A DNA stretch of 38,988 nucleotides from Lysobacterales bacterium (GTDB lineage: Bacteria > Pseudomonadota > Gammaproteobacteria > Xanthomonadales > Marinicellaceae): the NCBI GenBank assembly GCA_020442665.1, contig JAGRJP010000080.1, forward strand, positions 1 to 38,988, given 5' to 3'. Shown here piece after piece: positions 17,803 through 26,043 of this stretch. The position numbers and the translations under genes were made by a program. The notes below the pieces were generated by a model that was not told the origin of the DNA, made no database searches, and was given only the letters and a program-made list of their open reading frames with translations. Position 1 is the first letter of the stretch. Each line of letters begins with the position of its first letter.

Positions 17803-18807
17803 TTATGTGATTTTACGAATTCCGACTGCTTTCTTTAATTTTTGCAAAAACGGGGCAGAAAACTGTCTGGCTCTTTCAGCTCCTTTTAGCAGTTCTTTTT
17901 CTATCAGTTCCGGTTGTTGAATTAATTCATTGTATCGTTCTCTCGGTTCTGATAATTCTTTGTTAATCAATTCAAAGAGCTCCTGTTTGGCAGCTCCCCA
18001 GGAAATTCCGTCTAAATAGGCTTGTCTGAATTGTTCGGTTTGTTCTTTTGTTGCAAATGCTTTGTAAATATCAAACACATGCGAATCATTCGGATCTTTG
18101 GGTTCACCCGGCTCCAAAGAGTTAGTGATGATTTTCATAATATGTTTGCGGAATTGCTTCTCAGGTAACCACAACGGTATGGTGTTATCATAACTTTTAC
18201 TCATCTTACGACCATCAAGACCGGGAAGAATCGCCTGATCTTCAGAAACAACCGTTTGTGGCATTTTAAATTTGTTACCAAAATGATGATTGAATCGTCC
18301 TGCAATGTCTCTTGCCATTTCAAGATGCTGTATCTGGTCTTTGCCAACAGGGACTTCATCGGCATTAAACATCAAAATATCAGCAGTCATTAATATCGGA
18401 TAGGAAAACAATCCCATTGTGATTCCTTTATCCGGGTCATTTTCACCATTTTCCGTGTTTTCTTGAACTAATGCTTTATACGCATGAGAGCGATTCATCA
18501 GACCTTTCGCACACATACAGGTCAGTAACCATGTGAGTTCAGGAATTTCAGGAATATCAGACTGACGATAAAATACCGCTTTATCAGTATCCAGTCCTAA
18601 TGCCAACCAGGTTGCGGCGATTTCTTTGGTTGATTGAGCAATTTGTTTAGGGTCCCAGCATTTAATTAATGCATGCAAATCAGCCAAAAAGAAAAAACTG
18701 CGATAATCTCCAGTTTTGCTTTTTTCAATTGCAGGTTTAATCGCACCAACATAGTTGCCTAAATGTGGTGTTCCTGTCGTTGTTATTCCTGTCAGTACAG
18801 TCTTCAT
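17803..18807 (-). CDS. trpS: tryptophanyl-tRNA synthetase
   Basis: A 334-residue class I synthetase charging tRNA-Trp. PHLGN (14-18) is the HIGH-equivalent and KMSKS is at 201-205. [21 protein letters not shown] is typical of bacterial TrpS. The ATG at 18807 is chosen because it begins exactly at the conserved KTVLTGI strand; the open frame extends 18 codons further upstream without family support. Confidence 0.96.
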   Translation of the reverse strand: MKTVLTGITTTGTPHLGNYVGAIKPAIEKSKTGDYRSFFFLADLHALIKCWDPKQIAQSTKEIAATWLALGLDTDKAVFYRQSDIPEIPELTWLLTCMCAKGLMNRSHAYKALVQENTENGENDPDKGITMGLFSYPILMTADILMFNADEVPVGKDQIQHLEMARDIAGRFNHHFGNKFKMPQTVVSEDQAILPGLDGRKMSKSYDNTIPLWLPEKQFRKHIMKIITNSLEPGEPKDPNDSHVFDIYKAFATKEQTEQFRQAYLDGISWGAAKQELFELINKELSEPRERYNELIQQPELIEKELLKGAERARQFSAPFLQKLKKAVGIRKIT

Positions 18808-18972
18808 TAATGAATTTTTCCGTAATTTTAAAAAACGTAAATCATAAGCATTGTTCTTCAAATAATCAATTTTTCAGCAAAATGAGGAAAAACTATTTCC
18901 TCCCAACTAATACGTTAAATTCAAACAAACGGTGACAATCTCTTGAAATTATCACAAATGAACATAAATGCT

Positions 18973-18994
18973 TGATATAATGAGAATCGTTTTT
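18973..18994 (+). promoter_or_regulatory. extended -10 promoter with overlapping Fur-box-like sequence before sodB
   Basis: TGATATAAT (18973-18981) is a perfect extended -10 element (TGnTATAAT). No good -35 lies 17 bases before it, as is usual for such promoters. The 19 bases at 18976-18994 match the Fur consensus GATAATGATAATCATTATC at 14 positions and cover the -10 and likely start point. A repressor bound there would block transcription. Fur control of an iron superoxide dismutase makes biological sense, but is inferred. Confidence 0.5.
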
Positions 18995-19023
18995 ATTTAC
19001 ATCTTAAATTCAGGAGAAAAAGA

Positions 19024-19602
19024 ATGAGTTTTGAATTACCGGCTTTGCCTTATGCACAAGACGCCCTTGAACCCCATATTTCCGCAGAAACTTTGAGTTA
19101 TCACCATGGAAAGCATCATAATGCTTATGTTGTGAATCTCAATAACTTAATCAAAGGTACTGATTTTGAAGGGAAATCTTTAGAAGAAATCATCATGAAC
19201 TCTGATGGTGGTGTTTTCAATAATGCAGCTCAGGTTTGGAATCACACTTTTTATTTTGAAGGGTTCTCTGCAAACGGTGGCGGCGAACCTACAGGTGAAC
19301 TTGCAGATAAAATCAACGCGAAATTTGGCTCATTTGCAGAGTTTGTAGCAAAATTTAATGCATTAGGATTGGCAACTTTTGGTTCGGGCTGGGTTTGGTT
19401 GGTTCAAGATGATAATGGTGAACTGGAACTGGTGAATACGTTCAATGCCGGAACTCCAATGACCGATGGAAAACACGCACTTTTAACCTGTGATGTCTGG
19501 GAACACGCCTACTATGTTGATACTCGCAATGACAGAGGCGGTTACATCAAAAACTTCTGGAATATTGTTGATTGGGGTAAAGTGGCTTCCAGAATGAAGT
19601 GA
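19024..19602 (+). CDS. sodB: superoxide dismutase (iron type)
   Basis: A 192-residue cytoplasmic enzyme turning superoxide into peroxide and oxygen. Metal ligands His27, His74, Asp157 and His161 are all present (in [16 protein letters not shown] and CDVWEHAYY). Gln70 in AAQVWNH and the overall length point to the Fe rather than the Mn form. AGGAGAAAAAG precedes the ATG. Confidence 0.96.
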   Translation: MSFELPALPYAQDALEPHISAETLSYHHGKHHNAYVVNLNNLIKGTDFEGKSLEEIIMNSDGGVFNNAAQVWNHTFYFEGFSANGGGEPTGELADKINAKFGSFAEFVAKFNALGLATFGSGWVWLVQDDNGELELVNTFNAGTPMTDGKHALLTCDVWEHAYYVDTRNDRGGYIKNFWNIVDWGKVASRMK

Positions 19603-19634
19603 TTTTTTGGAAGAATTGATTGAGAGTAATTGCT

Positions 19635-20189
19635 ATGAACGAATTATCGAAAACAGCAATCATTCTTGAACGAATAGTTAAGGGTGACAAAGACGCTACC
19701 AATGATTTGGTTAAGCATTGTTACCCTTTACTTTTAAAATGGGCTCATGGAAGAGTTCCATATACCGAAAAAAGTTTACTGGATACCACCGATTTGGTTC
19801 AGGAAACGATTCTAAGAGGAATTCAAAGAATAGAGTCTTTTCAATCTCTTCGTGCCGGCGCATTTTTAGCCTATTTGCGAAGAATCTTTATCAATTGTAT
19901 TAATGAATCTGTCAGAAAGCCCAATAAGTCTGATGATATTGATGACTTTCTAAATCGTCGAACCAATTTTTCGACAGAACTCAATGTTGATGAATATATT
20001 TTTTACGAAAAAGCATTGGAAAAGTTGAGCGAAGTTGAGCAGGAAGCCGTTATTCTTCGAGTTGAATTTGGCTTTACTTATGCCGAGATTGCAAAAGAAA
20101 TGGAAAAGCCAACCGAAGACTCTGCTAGAATGTATGTCAATCGAGCTTTGGTTAAGTTGGCAAAATTTATTAAACAGCATGAACGATAA
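19635..20189 (+). CDS. ECF-type RNA polymerase sigma factor
   Basis: A 184-residue sigma factor with only regions 2 and 4. Region 2 covers about 20-90 (LLDTTDLVQETILRGIQRIESF, where the -10 helix lies) and region 4 covers about 125-180 (LSEVEQEAVILRVEFGFTYAEIAKEM, a helix-turn-helix for the -35). The ATG at 19635 is chosen over an upstream TTG because region 1.2-like homology begins there. Its stop codon lies 11 bases inside the kinase gene, so the two are translated together. ECF factors of this style are often paired with Ser/Thr kinases that switch them on, and no anti-sigma factor is seen here. The promoters it reads are unknown. Confidence 0.88.
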   Translation: MNELSKTAIILERIVKGDKDATNDLVKHCYPLLLKWAHGRVPYTEKSLLDTTDLVQETILRGIQRIESFQSLRAGAFLAYLRRIFINCINESVRKPNKSDDIDDFLNRRTNFSTELNVDEYIFYEKALEKLSEVEQEAVILRVEFGFTYAEIAKEMEKPTEDSARMYVNRALVKLAKFIKQHER

Positions 20190-22629
20190 AAGTGACAAAC
20201 ATAAGGAGTTTCTAAAGATTGCTGAGAGTATTTCGGCGGATCGAAATGAAGACAGTCAATTTCAGAGTGTTAAAAATAACGAATTGGCAAGCGCTTTTGA
20301 AATTATCAGCAAAGTAAAATCTTCTTTTCAGCGTTCCAATGCCAATTTTGATGAAGTTGTCACTATTGAAACAGGAGAAACCTGGGGACACCTTAGAGTT
20401 GAGGAGAAAATTGGCTCGGGTGGAATGGGGCTGGTTTATCAAGCCTACGATAATATTCTTGACAGACAAGTCGCTGTTAAATTTTTAAACCCAAAATCCA
20501 GCCAATACATCAGTTCAAATAACTTTATTAAAGAAGCCAGAAGACTAGCAAAAGTCAGACATCCTAATGTTCTGGCGGTTTATGGTGCAAACACTTTTCA
20601 AAATGTGACCGGCTTTTGGAGCGAACTTTTAAGTGGTCAAACACTTGAGGATTTGGTTAAGAAAAACCTCAATCAACAACAAATTTTAGATATCGCAAAA
20701 GATTTAGCATCTGCTGTCAAAGAAGTTCATGACAATAATATTATTCATGGTGATATTAAACCACAGAATATTATGCTGAGCGAAGAGGGAAGAGTTGTGT
20801 TGATGGATTTTGGCTCGGGTTCCGACCTTAATTTTGAAGATTTTAATATTTCCAGTTCCACGCCAATTATTATGGCTCCCGAACTATTTCGAGGACATCC
20901 CAAAACTAAAGCGAGTGATATTTATGCTTTGGGTGTTGTTTATTATTTTCTTTCAACAAAAGGTGAGTATCCCTATAAATCACATTCATTGGAAGAGCTT
21001 AGAAAGCAAATATTGTTACGAAAACCTATTGATTATAAGAATTTATCCGGCAGAAAAAAGTGGAAGCAATTGATTAAAAATATGCTTTGCTATAATCCGG
21101 AGGATAGCCCGACAATTGATGAAGTCATTGATGATATTGAGTTTATAGACAATATTCCCAAAAAGAAAAAAAAACGCTTCACGATTATTTCTATTTTAAG
21201 TTTATTAATTTGTGTGATTGTGGTTCTCATTTACAGTAATTTGAAACTGGATAAAGCCAATAAATCCACCCGACAGGCATTAAGTGAAACATCAGAAATC
21301 AATGATTTAATGTTTAATATGCTGTCTTCGGTTTCACCCGGTGTTAAGGGTAAAGATGTATTAATGGTCGATGTTTTAGATGACTTAATTTCAGAGACCA
21401 AATCGAATGAAAAAATTTCAAATGGTACAAAAGCTAAAACACTTTATACACTGGCTTATTCATTGAAAAATTTGAAATATATCGACAAAGGTTCTGCTTT
21501 GTTAGATGAGATATTAACTTATCCTGAATTAAATGATTTACTTCGGGTTCAGATACTCTATGGCAAAGCAATATTTGTTATGCGGAAAAATATTGACAAG
21601 GAGTCAAATATAAAAGCCAGAGAGTATTTATCTCAGGCTTCTGAAATCTATTCTTCGAAAAAAATCTCGGAACCCTCTGTTTTTGCTCGTTTGGAGTATT
21701 CATGGGCATTATTGTTGGACAGAGAGAATGATAATGAAGCGGCGATACATCATTTGGAAAACTCATTAAAATATTGGAACTCTCAATTACCATCATTGAA
21801 TGTGAATCGTGAAAAAGGGCTCATTTATATGCTGCTTGGTAATTTATATTCCGCTAAAAGCCAGTTTGATGATTCAATGGAATATTACAGTTTAGCGGAA
21901 CAAAACTTCGAATCATTTGCTCAAAAAACAAACAACAATTTATTGGCAGTTAAAAATAATATGGCCCAGACTCTGGCTCAAACCGGTGATACCCAACAAG
22001 CTCTTAAAATATATCAGGAACTTGTCAGAATCGGTGAAGAATATCTGGGTCAATCACATCCCGATTTCATTGTGTTTAAGTTAAATCTGGCGAATGCTTA
22101 CTATGAGAATAACAAACCCAATGACTCAATAAAAGAATTGGACGAAGTTATGCAAGTGACCATCGATTATTTCGGAAAGGAATCTGTTGCTTATCTTTAC
22201 AGTCAATCTGTTTATGCTTCTTCATTGAAGTTGCTGAAACAATTTAGTGAAGCTGAGAGAATATTTCAGAAGATTATTCAGATATCCAAAAAAATACTTG
22301 GTCAGTCCAATCCACAAACGCTCACACATCAGTACAATCTGATTGAACTTTATGTTGACTCTGAAAATCCCCATAAAGCATTGAAACTAATTGAAGAAAT
22401 CAGAGATATAGCTTATGAAAATCTGAATCCTGATAATTTAATTATTCTTGAATTGGAAGAAGCAAAAGCATGGTCGGATTTTTTGATTGGGAATTATCAA
22501 ATTGCAGAGACTGAAATGGTTGATGTAATTTCTCACAAAACTAAAGTTTTTGGAAAAGATAGTGAAAAGTTAACTCTGCCAAATGAACGCTTAAAACAAA
22601 TCAGAAAGCGAATTAAATCCGGAAATTAA
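20179..22629 (+). CDS. membrane Ser/Thr protein kinase with TPR sensor domain
   Basis: An 816-residue Hanks-type kinase. The glycine loop GSGGMG is at 79-84, the ATP Lys at 101 (AVKFL), the catalytic loop HGDIKPQN at 190-197, DFG at 210-212 and APE at 233-235. The usual HRD reads HGD, so it lacks the Arg that ties the activation loop in RD kinases. One membrane helix lies at about 334-354, preceded by a Lys-rich stop. The remaining 460 residues are helical TPR repeats (the TPR_12-like LAVKNNMAQTLAQTGDTQQAL is one), presumably periplasmic. The ATG at 20179 lies inside the sigma gene. The likely role is sensing a signal and controlling the co-encoded sigma factor. Confidence 0.88.
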   Translation: MNDKSDKHKEFLKIAESISADRNEDSQFQSVKNNELASAFEIISKVKSSFQRSNANFDEVVTIETGETWGHLRVEEKIGSGGMGLVYQAYDNILDRQVAVKFLNPKSSQYISSNNFIKEARRLAKVRHPNVLAVYGANTFQNVTGFWSELLSGQTLEDLVKKNLNQQQILDIAKDLASAVKEVHDNNIIHGDIKPQNIMLSEEGRVVLMDFGSGSDLNFEDFNISSSTPIIMAPELFRGHPKTKASDIYALGVVYYFLSTKGEYPYKSHSLEELRKQILLRKPIDYKNLSGRKKWKQLIKNMLCYNPEDSPTIDEVIDDIEFIDNIPKKKKKRFTIISILSLLICVIVVLIYSNLKLDKANKSTRQALSETSEINDLMFNMLSSVSPGVKGKDVLMVDVLDDLISETKSNEKISNGTKAKTLYTLAYSLKNLKYIDKGSALLDEILTYPELNDLLRVQILYGKAIFVMRKNIDKESNIKAREYLSQASEIYSSKKISEPSVFARLEYSWALLLDRENDNEAAIHHLENSLKYWNSQLPSLNVNREKGLIYMLLGNLYSAKSQFDDSMEYYSLAEQNFESFAQKTNNNLLAVKNNMAQTLAQTGDTQQALKIYQELVRIGEEYLGQSHPDFIVFKLNLANAYYENNKPNDSIKELDEVMQVTIDYFGKESVAYLYSQSVYASSLKLLKQFSEAERIFQKIIQISKKILGQSNPQTLTHQYNLIELYVDSENPHKALKLIEEIRDIAYENLNPDNLIILELEEAKAWSDFLIGNYQIAETEMVDVISHKTKVFGKDSEKLTLPNERLKQIRKRIKSGN

Positions 22630-22686
22630 ATAAATGTAAATAAGCATGTAAAAAGTTGTATTACCAATTATCGGGGGGAAGTAGTA

Positions 22687-22743
22687 ATGAAAAACAATAT
22701 TTTACAATACTTATCTACATTTATATTCCGCAAAAATATTTAG
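22687..22743 (+). CDS. 18-residue open frame with a strong ribosome binding site
   Basis: CGGGGGGAAG lies just before an ATG that opens MKNNILQYLSTFIFRKNI and then stops. The first residues resemble the start of the signal peptide of the 35147 protein (MKNNKIQNFL). It may be a true small protein, a leader peptide, or the stub of a lost exported gene. Its 3' end overlaps the end of the convergent Arg-rich gene by four bases. Confidence 0.3.
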   Translation: MKNNILQYLSTFIFRKNI

Positions 22744-23021
22744 TCACGATTATTACTTCGATTCCAACTGAGATTGGGTTTGCGCCGGTCTTTTATTTGC
22801 CTGCGAGGCAATTTATCCGGCTCCCAGCGAATGCTCATTCTTCTGTCTTCCGCATTAACTCTTCTATCAACCCCTGAACGTCTTTCTCTTATGGGGTTGC
22901 CATTATCGTCTGTTACCAGTTTTCCATTGATGTCAAAAACAAATGCAAGTTTATTGTTATTGGAAGAATCATCAATGGCTTGATGCTTTTGGTAACGATT
23001 TTTAATTATTTTTCTAAACAA
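22740..23021 (-). CDS. small Arg-rich protein with repeated (D/E)RR motifs
   Basis: A 93-residue basic protein. Residues 46-80 carry ERRSGVDRR, EDRR, LPRR and KDRR; residues 24-43 hold a hydrophobic strand and a DINGKLVTDDNGNPI turn. The start is a TTG at 23021, chosen because AGGAG lies seven bases before it and no ATG fits. I know ERR/DRR repeats from uncharacterised proteobacterial proteins only, and no function is assigned. It has TGTTCG 55 bases before its start, like the exported-protein genes to the right. Confidence 0.6.
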   Translation of the reverse strand: MFRKIIKNRYQKHQAIDDSSNNNKLAFVFDINGKLVTDDNGNPIRERRSGVDRRVNAEDRRMSIRWEPDKLPRRQIKDRRKPNLSWNRSNNRD

Positions 23022-23043
23022 AAAAATCTCCTGCTAGTTTTTT

Positions 23044-23076
23044 GATTAAAAGTGTAGAGAGTCACAAAAGCGAACA
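23044..23076 (-). promoter_or_regulatory. TGTTCG-N17-ACTTTTAATC promoter-like element
   Basis: Read leftward, TGTTCG starts at 23076, 55 bases before the TTG of the Arg-rich gene, and ACTTTTAATC follows after 17 bases. The flank AAATGTTCGCTT is identical to that of the element at 23320. Confidence 0.4.
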
Positions 23077-23081
23077 TTTAT

Positions 23082-23261
23082 TTAGCAACCTATACAAATA
23101 ATGTTCGCAATTTCGACAACGATTTCATCAAACTGCTGGTTCTTTCCAATGAGCAGACGAGAGTCAATTTTCGTTATAATACAAGGTATTACATGCCCAT
23201 CTTTCAGGAATAAATGAACGGTTTTTTGATTTTCCATACAATAGATTAGTTTTTTATACAT
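23082..23261 (-). CDS. possible Sm/Hfq-like small protein
   Basis: A 59-residue protein (from the ATG at 23261). Its strand pattern TVHLFLKDGHVIPCIITKID...EIVVEIANIICI follows the Sm1/Sm2 layout of Hfq (a strand, then a polar-Gly turn, then a strongly bent strand, and a final ISTV-like strand). The YKH motif of Hfq is absent. Two more starts exist upstream in frame (23321 and 23486). I prefer 23261 because CGGGAAAA precedes it and the shared TGTTCG element then lies 59 bases upstream, as in the neighbouring genes. With the 23321 start it would have 79 residues and an N-terminal basic helix as Hfq does. The fold is inferred from the pattern. Confidence 0.45.
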   Translation of the reverse strand: MYKKLIYCMENQKTVHLFLKDGHVIPCIITKIDSRLLIGKNQQFDEIVVEIANIICIGC

Positions 23262-23287
23262 ATATCGGTTTTCCCGTAATAATTTTT

Positions 23288-23320
23288 CATAGAAATGATT
23301 TTTTCTTTTAGAAGCGAACA
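23288..23320 (-). promoter_or_regulatory. TGTTCG-N17-CATTTCTATG promoter-like element
   Basis: Read leftward, TGTTCG starts at 23320 and CATTTCTATG follows after 17 bases. It lies 59 bases before the chosen start of the Sm-like gene and is back to back with the element of the first FG-GAP gene. Confidence 0.4.
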
Positions 23321-23336
23321 TTTTTTTGAAAAAAGA

Positions 23337-23369
23337 TGTTCGGATTGTTCGTGGTTTTGACTTTCTAAA
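23337..23369 (+). promoter_or_regulatory. TGTTCG-N17-ACTTTCTAAA promoter-like element
   Basis: TGTTCG begins 58 bases before the ATG of the first FG-GAP gene. ACTTTCTAAA follows after exactly 17 bases. Six other genes nearby have TGTTCG or TGTTCA at a like distance. A second TGTTCG starts at 23346, so the exact register is uncertain. Confidence 0.45.
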
Positions 23370-23394
23370 AATAATTACACTTTGGGAAGTTATT

Positions 23395-25944
23395 ATGAAA
23401 ACATTGAAATCAAACAAAAAGAATTCATTTTTTATCATTATTTTTACGTTGCTAATGAGTTTGCAAGGATTTGCCGGTGAAAGCAAAGAAGAGGATCAAT
23501 TACAGTCCTTAAAGGCTGCACTTATGGAGCAAAAACTAATTGTCAGAGATGGTTTTGTAACCGAATTTGGTACAGCAGTCAGTATGGATCCGATATTAAA
23601 TCGAGCGGTTGTTGGTGCCAGAAGCTCCAGAGATGGAGGTAGCCTTTCGGGGGTGGCCTACATTTTTGAGCAAGATAATGGCAATTGGACTCAAACAGCT
23701 AAACTGATTTCATACGACAGCCAATACGGTCAATATTATGGTAACTCTGTTTCCATCGATGGTGATTGGGTCGTGGTTGGTGCACCAACTATTTCATCAC
23801 AAACAAAAGGATTTGCCGATATTTTTCACTATAACGGAACACAATGGCAGTTTCACAGCCGTTTGTTTTCCAATGATGTTACCAATGGCAATGACTTTGG
23901 GCGTTCGGTAAGCATTGTTGGCAATAGCTTGCTTGTCTCAGATCCCTTGGGTTTGGATGATTCCAATCCGCAAGTGAGTACAGGTTCAGTCTCTGAATTT
24001 CAATATGATAGCAATACAGACTCATGGCTTCTTGTGACCAAGATATTTGCTGCTGATAAACAGGAAGGAGATCATTTTGGTATTAACATCGACTTAGATT
24101 TTGGTGGCAATCGCGTGGTAATCGGTGCTTTTGAAACCGATGATAATGGCACAGGTTCGGGTTCAGTCTATGTATTTGATAAGTCAGGTTCTATCTGGCT
24201 TCAATCGGCAGAGTTATCAGGTTCAGAAACCGGAGCTGGAGATTCGTTTGGAGGTAAGGTGGCAATTTCCGGTGACATAATTGTTGCAACTACTTTTGAT
24301 CCGAGTGATTTTACGAACAACAAGGTTTATATTTTTGAGAATCTGGGAGGAACATGGCAGGAAACCGCACAGTTGTCCGATGCCAACAACGATGTGGACT
24401 TTGGTTCTGCCATTGATGTTGATAATGGCATCGTTGTTGTCAGTCGATATTATAACAGTCAATTGCAAATATCACCCGGTTACTTTTTTTATCAGAAGAA
24501 TGGATCACAGCAGTGGCAGCTAGAGCAGTCAATAGTGGATACTGCAAATAAAATAGGTTCAAACGCAATTGATATTCACGAAGATCGAATGTTCTCAGCA
24601 AGGCGAAGCTATCAGGCATACTATCATGAAAACATTCCGGATGTATTAAAAAGTGGTAGTTCAATTGAAGGTTCATTGTGTTCAATCAACCCTTGTACAT
24701 GGACATTGCAACAAACCTTTTATGATAATGATGTGACCAATGGAGATGGATTCGGTATTGCTATGGACATTTCCGGTAATTTTGCCATCGTTGGTGCTTA
24801 TCAGGATGATGACAGAGGAGTGGATGCTGGAGCAGCTTATATCTTTGAATATTCGGAACAGTTAGATAACTGGTATCAGGCTCGAAAACTCACAGCTTTG
24901 GATGGTGCTGATAATGATGCTTTTGGGCGTTCGGTGGCAATCGACGGTAATCGTGCCGTCGTTGGAGCTTTTGCTGATGATATTTATAACCCTGTGACAA
25001 TGACTGATAATGTCAATGCCGGGTCGGTTTATGTTTTTGATTATGACGGAACAAAATGGTTACAATCAGCTAAACTGACTGGTGATGGGTTTATAAACTC
25101 AGCCGGGGACTTATTTGGTTATGCAGTCGATGTTAAAGGCAATAGAATCATTGCCGGAGCTCATCTGGACAATGAAAATGGAAATGATGCCGGTTCTGTA
25201 TTTGTGTATGATTTTGATGGTAACAACTGGATTGAAACTCAGAAAATCATGCCGGCAGACAGTAATCCCGGTGATGAATTTGGATATTCTATCAGCATGG
25301 ATGGTAATCGAGTGTTAATCGGTGCTTATAAGAATGATGAAAGAGATACAAACACCGGAGCAGCATATCTCTATCAATACGATCCTATAATCGCTATGGG
25401 ATATTTACTGCAAGACAAACTCCTTCCAAACAATATTGTGGGTGATGCCGGTGAATATTTCGGAACGGCAGTCAGTCTAAAAGGCAATCATGCAATGATT
25501 GGAGCATTTTATGATGATACCCCAACAACAAATGATGATGCCGGGAGTGTTTATTATTTCAGAAAAAGTTCAACGACCAATGATTGGAATCAATCTCAAG
25601 TATTAACAGCAAGTGACCATGAGCCAAATGATCGTTTTGGCTATTCTGTGAGTCTTTTTGGCAATCAAGTACTAATTGGTTCGTGGCTGGATGATGACAA
25701 TGGAACTGATTCCGGTTCGGTCTATTTGTTTAATCAAAATCCAAAAACATTATACTGGACGGAATATGAGAAAATAGTTCCGGATGATGGTGGTTCTACC
25801 GATTATTTCGGAGTTTCAGTGGCATTAACGGATCAATGGACCATGGTTGGGGCCCATCGTTTTGATCAAATTAGTAATACAGATGATTCAGGGACAGTTT
25901 ATGTGTTTGTTGATGATGTGATTTTCAAAAACGGTTTTGAGTAG
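23395..25944 (+). CDS. exported FG-GAP protein: two seven-bladed propellers, C-terminal NGFE tag
   Basis: An 849-residue protein. Signal peptide about 1-27 (basic start, hydrophobic core, ending SLQGFAG). I count 14 FG-GAP-like repeats of the form GDxFGxSVxIxGNRxxVGA(F/Y); the seventh is worn. They fall into two sets of seven, joined by a hinge near residue 427 with a Cys pair (SLCSINPCTW). Acidic turns such as DDDNGTDSG could bind calcium, as in integrin alpha propellers. The protein ends VIFKNGFE, a tail shared with four neighbours. The ATG at 23395 starts the signal peptide; the frame is open 23 codons further upstream, over the promoter-like region. It is a paralogue of the 27501 protein. 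A surface or secreted binding role is inferred. Confidence 0.85.
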   Translation: MKTLKSNKKNSFFIIIFTLLMSLQGFAGESKEEDQLQSLKAALMEQKLIVRDGFVTEFGTAVSMDPILNRAVVGARSSRDGGSLSGVAYIFEQDNGNWTQTAKLISYDSQYGQYYGNSVSIDGDWVVVGAPTISSQTKGFADIFHYNGTQWQFHSRLFSNDVTNGNDFGRSVSIVGNSLLVSDPLGLDDSNPQVSTGSVSEFQYDSNTDSWLLVTKIFAADKQEGDHFGINIDLDFGGNRVVIGAFETDDNGTGSGSVYVFDKSGSIWLQSAELSGSETGAGDSFGGKVAISGDIIVATTFDPSDFTNNKVYIFENLGGTWQETAQLSDANNDVDFGSAIDVDNGIVVVSRYYNSQLQISPGYFFYQKNGSQQWQLEQSIVDTANKIGSNAIDIHEDRMFSARRSYQAYYHENIPDVLKSGSSIEGSLCSINPCTWTLQQTFYDNDVTNGDGFGIAMDISGNFAIVGAYQDDDRGVDAGAAYIFEYSEQLDNWYQARKLTALDGADNDAFGRSVAIDGNRAVVGAFADDIYNPVTMTDNVNAGSVYVFDYDGTKWLQSAKLTGDGFINSAGDLFGYAVDVKGNRIIAGAHLDNENGNDAGSVFVYDFDGNNWIETQKIMPADSNPGDEFGYSISMDGNRVLIGAYKNDERDTNTGAAYLYQYDPIIAMGYLLQDKLLPNNIVGDAGEYFGTAVSLKGNHAMIGAFYDDTPTTNDDAGSVYYFRKSSTTNDWNQSQVLTASDHEPNDRFGYSVSLFGNQVLIGSWLDDDNGTDSGSVYLFNQNPKTLYWTEYEKIVPDDGGSTDYFGVSVALTDQWTMVGAHRFDQISNTDDSGTVYVFVDDVIFKNGFE

Positions 25945-25963
25945 GAAGTAGGAAAAAGGAAAT

Positions 25964-26023
25964 AAAGATAGCAATCTTCACGATTGTTCATACCTAAATT
26001 TATGGTGAAGATTGTTTATCTTT
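25964..26023. terminator. long hairpin between the first FG-GAP gene and the CSLREA gene
   Basis: AAAGATA-CAATCTTCAC (25964-25981) pairs with GTGAAGATTG-TATCTTT (26005-26023) around a 23-base loop, followed by a short T run. It would act as a terminator after the FG-GAP gene 20 bases upstream. The loop holds TGTTCAT (25985-25991), the upstream element of the next gene. Confidence 0.45.
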
Positions 26024-26043
26024 TAGAAATGTTTCAACTTATT

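Noticed and set aside
23326-23394. Upstream extension of the first FG-GAP gene
   Set aside because: It runs over the promoter-like element; the signal peptide begins at the ATG at 23395.
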